A DNA stretch of 64,000 bases from Pachypanchax playfairii (taxonomy: Eukaryota; Chordata; Actinopteri; Cyprinodontiformes; Aplocheilidae), in assembly GCA_006937955.1 (NCBI GenBank), contig SSNP01000092.1:256537-320536 (forward strand). Direction: 5' to 3'. Every line of letters starts with the position of its first letter. Position 1 is the stretch's first letter. Shown in pieces: positions 60,002 through 64,000 of the stretch. The translations under genes were made by a program, and so were the position numbers. The notes beneath the pieces are model-generated. The model did no database searches and had not been told where the DNA came from. It saw nothing but the letters and a program-made list of their open reading frames with translations.

Positions 60002-63000
60002 GTTTATCAATTCTTTACTTCATCAGTCCATGGTTAAAAAGCGTGATGCATATTCCACATCAAAGATCTAGAAGGAAATCCAGAATATTTTAGACTTTGC
60101 GTAATTACGCACCAAACATGATTCAATTAAACGTCAAATTGATATACCGAGCTTCTTTATTCAATGATTTTGCCTGAAATTGGTGATATTTAAGGCCAGC
60201 TTACCTTTGTTCGATGAATCCAGATCCTCTGATTGAAACAGACAAAGTAACTAACAAACTTCCTCCAGTCTGCAGGAGTACTTCAACAAGTTGAATGAAT
60301 ATAAACTCCTTGTAGTTATGGTCCTTTCCTTGAACCAATCAGCGACCCCAGGCCCCTCACAATGCTCCCCAATCAGTCTCCAAGCGCTCTGGTATCAAAT
60401 TCTTCACAAGCGCAAATTGTTGTCATGGTGATCTGGAGAAAGCCGCCAAACGGGATGCTGCGCGCTGAACCAACATTTCCCAGAACACATATTGTTTATT
60501 AAAGAAAACCGAATATATGATAAACCCAGATGAATTTTGCACACATTCTATCTTCTTATTGGAGTGGTTAAAAGTGAGGTTTGTGTCACAGACACCCGCC
60601 ACGTCCTCCCCAAGAGTGATGTCAGCTGTAAGATTAGGTGAGGATGGGGGAGATCCAAGGAGTGCATAACCATGGAAAGGGGCTTGAACGCTCAAGAATC
60701 TTGTCTTTCTGTTTGCCCCCTCAATCGAGCGACACAAAGGCTGAATTACTCATTCAAACCTCGCGGGACAAAAGGAAAGGAGCTGGATAGCACTCCTGCA
60801 TTTGTAGTCAAACATTTAGAGACTTAAATCGAGTCGTCATGAAGGAGAAAGAGTCGGACAAAGCCCATAGAATTGCCATCAGCAAACATTTTCCTGTGTC
60901 ATATTATGGGGTCTCCATGGCTCCCTCTGGCCCGCGGACAATGGCACAAGTTTGCACACTCGAATACTGTCACCCTGCCAACGGCGACAAGGGCCCAAAA
61001 CAGGACAATCCCCAGAGAAAGCATCGGCTCTGCGGGGAAGGCTGCATTAGGAGAGTAAAATGGGACTTGTGAAATGCTAATTGAGCTTCGTCCCTTTATT
61101 GAACTGGGAAAGTATCGTTCTGCTCAAGCACAGCAGCGCTGCGATGAGATCAGATGAGATGAGAGGGAGCTCGTGTATGTCTCGCAGAAGAGAAAATTCT
61201 TCTATATCTGCAACATGTTTAAGGTTTCACGAGTGATTAACTCACTCGCTCAGTGAGGGACTGCAGGCTGTTCATCCCTCTTGTTACAGATGCAAAGGGA
61301 CTCTATTGTCCACATCTTCCTCCTTCCTTCACTTCTCTGTTCAGCCCAAAAAAAAGCCAATTAACAATAGAACCCCCCTCCCCAGGCCTGTCACCCTGCT
61401 CATGGGCTTTTGAAGTGAAGAAGAATGAGAAAAAAGAAAGAGGAAGCATATGTGGCATCCGTAGAGGGCGGCTGGTGGATGAGACACTGCTGGTGAATCT
61501 TTTTAAATGCTGGTTTAAGGTGATTTGTTTTACAAATTTCGTTTTATTTGCCATTTCCTTCAGCTCAAGATGCACGTTTGCATCATAGATGTCGCTTAAA
61601 CTGCTTCATGCAGCACATTTGTTTATCTTTTTGATGAATGCAAATTCCAGACAGATGACTCTGCAACGGAAAGGTGTCTTTACACTTTATCGAGCTGTTT
61701 TCAGGAACATATTCAAAAGAAACCTTGTAAAATGTACCAGTGCAGAAATTGGATTATCGTTTTAATTGGGTTTAGGCAGTTAAATAAAAAATGAGGAATA
61801 ATAGTGTATTCATGGAGGAGAAATCGGGGGTTAGTGTATCTTGAACAGTAAAAAAATAAGGCAAGATAGACAAACAAATTAACTAATTAAATTGTATTTT
61901 TAAAGTAATAAATCCCGAGGATAATGTGGAGCAACAGGGTGACCAGATCCTAAAGACAAAGATGATGCCTTTGTTAAATGATTTGAGACCTAACCGCTGA
62001 AAAGTTGTCTGAAAAAGACAATAAATATACTCAACAGAAAAAATACTGTATAAAAAATAATGCAAAACTCAAGATTTCACTTATTTCTTTAAATTATTTA
62101 AGGTTTCATTATTTTCTGTTGTGTTTCTACTTTTAAAAATTATTTTTAATTAGACATTTTCACATATTTAACCACGAGTTAAATAATTTAAAAAAAACTT
62201 CAATTAAACTCGTGTGTTGCTAGACTTTTCCACTAGATGGCACTGTACTCCCACGGTGCCCAACCCATCCTGCATCCACACACATCTAATTTCGTTCATA
62301 TACACAGATACAATAAAAGAGAAACACAGATAATGAAGATAAAGGCTGCAGAACTGGGTTTTCCTGATCATTAATATCCTGTTCATGAAAGCAGGATGTT
62401 AAACATCTCTCTCTTTGGGTGCAACCTGTATTTTCAGGCTTCGTTTGCTAAGAGATGCTGATTAAGTATCCTGGCAAGATAACTCTGAAAGACCACAGTA
62501 ATTATATAAAGAGGTTTTCATATCAGAGTTTATAAGGCTGTGATGTATGTTGTGGCAGACTGCTGCTTGTTGAAATGAGTTGAGGTAGCAGGAAGGAAGC
62601 AGGAAGACGTAGAGCTTCCCTCTTGTCAGATAATCAATACAGGGACAGACTGTGGGAGAGGATGGATGAGCCGAACCTGCTGCTGTACGCCAAATGAAGG
62701 CTTGTATCTTTTAAAAACTCCAAGAGAAATCTCTACATTGGACTGTGCAGATGCGGTTTAACTGTGGCCATGGATTTTCCACTCTAAAAGTCATCCACAG
62801 CTCTTAGTATGAGCTCATCCCATTACTGTCTGTGGAGTGCTTTTTGATAGGCAAGACATGTGATAAATGCTCATGCACAACAAAAGGCTTTAGGGCTAGT
62901 TGTTGAATCCGCTGATCCTAATCCAAAGTTGCCTGAATAGACAGCTCAGAAGTTATCTGGGTTTTTGGAATAAGAAAACTGCAACTCAAGTAAGCCCTAA

Positions 63001-64000
63001 CTTTTATTTAAAACACAAAAAATGTTGGATTTGAAAGAGGTCACAGAAGTTTATTAAACAATAACAAAAGACATTCAGCAGGTTGATTATAAGGTTCTGC
63101 ACAGAAAATAGAATTTTAGTTCAGGCCCTGCTATGAAGTTCTTCACTTTGTAACCTCGGTGTTCACTTCTTGAGTTGATTGTTCAGTGTAAAGCATTTAT
63201 TTATCAAACTTGGATCATGTAAAACTATAAAAAGCAGCAAATCCTTCAAATTAAAAGCTTCAAACTTGCAGGTTTTGCAGTTTTTTTAAGCATCTCTTTA
63301 CAAATGAATGATTTCAACTCTAAAATCATAAATTTGGCCAATAAACGTTTTTATACAGATCAACTTGTCTTCCTGCCTTCCTTGTATTGAAAATAATAGA
63401 CACAAGGCAGTGCACTATAGGGTTTTATTCCCACCGTCAATCAACCATTTGAATGTCACGTTGGCTCTTTGGTCTCATGTATGACTGGGGGGTAATTTCA
63501 TAACTGTGCCCAGTCAAGACCACCGACAACATTATGCAACTCTGCTCTTAAAAACTGCTTATTGTTGCCTTCTTTTTGCACATTGACCTGCGGCAGCATC
63601 TCCTGTTATTATACTATATCCAGCAAGTAAAAAATGTTCAATTGTCTTTATTCAAGGTGGATCAGTAATAAATGCCAGGTTACATCAGGATTGTTTAGCA
63701 GCAGTCTACTTTGGGACTTTGGAGCAGAGAGAGGAAAACGCAGCACATCAAACATGGGCATGACAGTGCTTTCAGTCGGTAGGCGTCTTCTCTCCTGACT
63801 TTAATTCTGTCCTGAACGCGTCATCTTTACGAACTCGCCTCCACGCTTCGTGGGCTTCTGTATGGATCTTTATCATAAACAAGTAAACAAAGCAAAACAA
63901 ACAAAGCCTGTGCTGACAACTGATTCATAACCACACGACCTCCCCGGTGTGTTTCGGAGGAGGGAGGACTTTCTGAGAAGCGCAGGGTGAATTTGTTTTG
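60002..64000. other. Intergenic DNA upstream of fam181a; no gene seen
   Basis: No exon or RNA gene recognised in 4 kb. Two or three patches (60560-61200, 61290-61520, 63440-63640) look less AT-skewed and contain SOX- and homeodomain-like motifs, suggesting conserved regulatory DNA. The part from about 61700 to 63000 is AT-rich and featureless. Confidence 0.45.
60560..61200. promoter_or_regulatory. Candidate conserved regulatory element upstream of fam181a
   Basis: Base composition changes from the AT-rich surroundings to balanced, homopolymer-poor sequence. It includes SOX-type words (GGACAATGGC, GACAATCC, CTTTATTGAAC) and a homeodomain word (GCTAATTGAG). The short open frames in it do not look like protein. 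Inferred only from composition and motifs. Confidence 0.35.

Noticed and set aside
60839..61072. Small plus-strand frame as a secreted peptide gene
   Set aside because: Two frames overlap here, no signal peptide or splice structure is seen, and composition suits regulatory DNA better.
1..64000. tRNA, rRNA, CRISPR, insertion sequences
   Set aside because: I saw no cloverleaf with A/B boxes, no ribosomal sequence, no spaced direct repeats and no bacterial-type element in this vertebrate sequence.
63700..64000. First exon of a neighbouring gene such as prima1
   Set aside because: Expected from human gene order, but I found no convincing start codon, signal peptide or donor that fits.

Overview
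This window looks like vertebrate nuclear DNA, most likely from a percomorph (spiny-rayed) teleost. Genes are split into many short exons by mostly 80-300 bp introns with GT-AG borders. The proteins are recognisable orthologues of human genes, and the dispersed repeats are teleost types: a CCHC/REL-endonuclease LINE fragment and a SINE-like tail. I found no prokaryotic, plasmid, phage or viral feature. Species assignment is inference from protein resemblance and compactness only.

Layout, left to right. (1) 1.98-10.39 kb (+): a short consortin-like gene, 9 exons. (2) 12.43-13.69 kb (-): tmem179, 4 exons. (3) 15.45-20.14 kb (-): a small ELYS/AHCTF1-like gene without the beta-propeller. (4) 21.65-23.09 kb (+): a peripherin-2-type photoreceptor tetraspanin, 3 exons. 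(5) 25.26-38.22 kb (-): ubr1, 47 exons, 1740 codons, with a decayed LINE in intron 2. (6) 38.37-40.65 kb (+): atxn3, 11 exons, head-to-head with ubr1 (155 bp between start codons). (7) 42.9-44.67 kb (+): a serpina10-like serpin. (8) 45.95-49.28 kb (+): ddx24, 8 exons. (9) 49.37-50.69 kb (-): otub2, 5 exons. (10) 51.72-53.53 kb (-): a coiled-coil CCDC42-family gene, probably ccdc197. (11) 56.08-58.63 kb (+): asb2, 8 exons. (12) 59.21-60.00 kb (-): fam181a, one coding exon. (13) 60.0-64.0 kb: no gene seen, but patches that look like conserved regulatory DNA.

For all multi-exon genes I rebuilt the exon chain by hand; splice phases close in frame and lengths agree with the family. From memory, the order and relative orientation serpina10-ddx24-otub2-ccdc197-asb2-fam181a match human 14q32.13. 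Consortin plus an ELYS-like gene echo the human 1q44 neighbours CNST and AHCTF1. The peripherin/ubr1 pair echoes human PRPH2/UBR2, suggesting an ancient duplicated block.

The genes are not an operon-like system, but four of twelve act in ubiquitin biology: ubr1 (N-degron E3), atxn3 and otub2 (deubiquitinases), asb2 (cullin-5 substrate receptor). The points most worth a second look are the ubr1/atxn3 bidirectional promoter with CTCF-like and YY1-like sites, the propeller-less ELYS paralogue, two GC-AG introns, the upstream in-frame start of the serpin, the overlapping convergent 3' ends, and an unidentified open frame near 54.3-54.7 kb.
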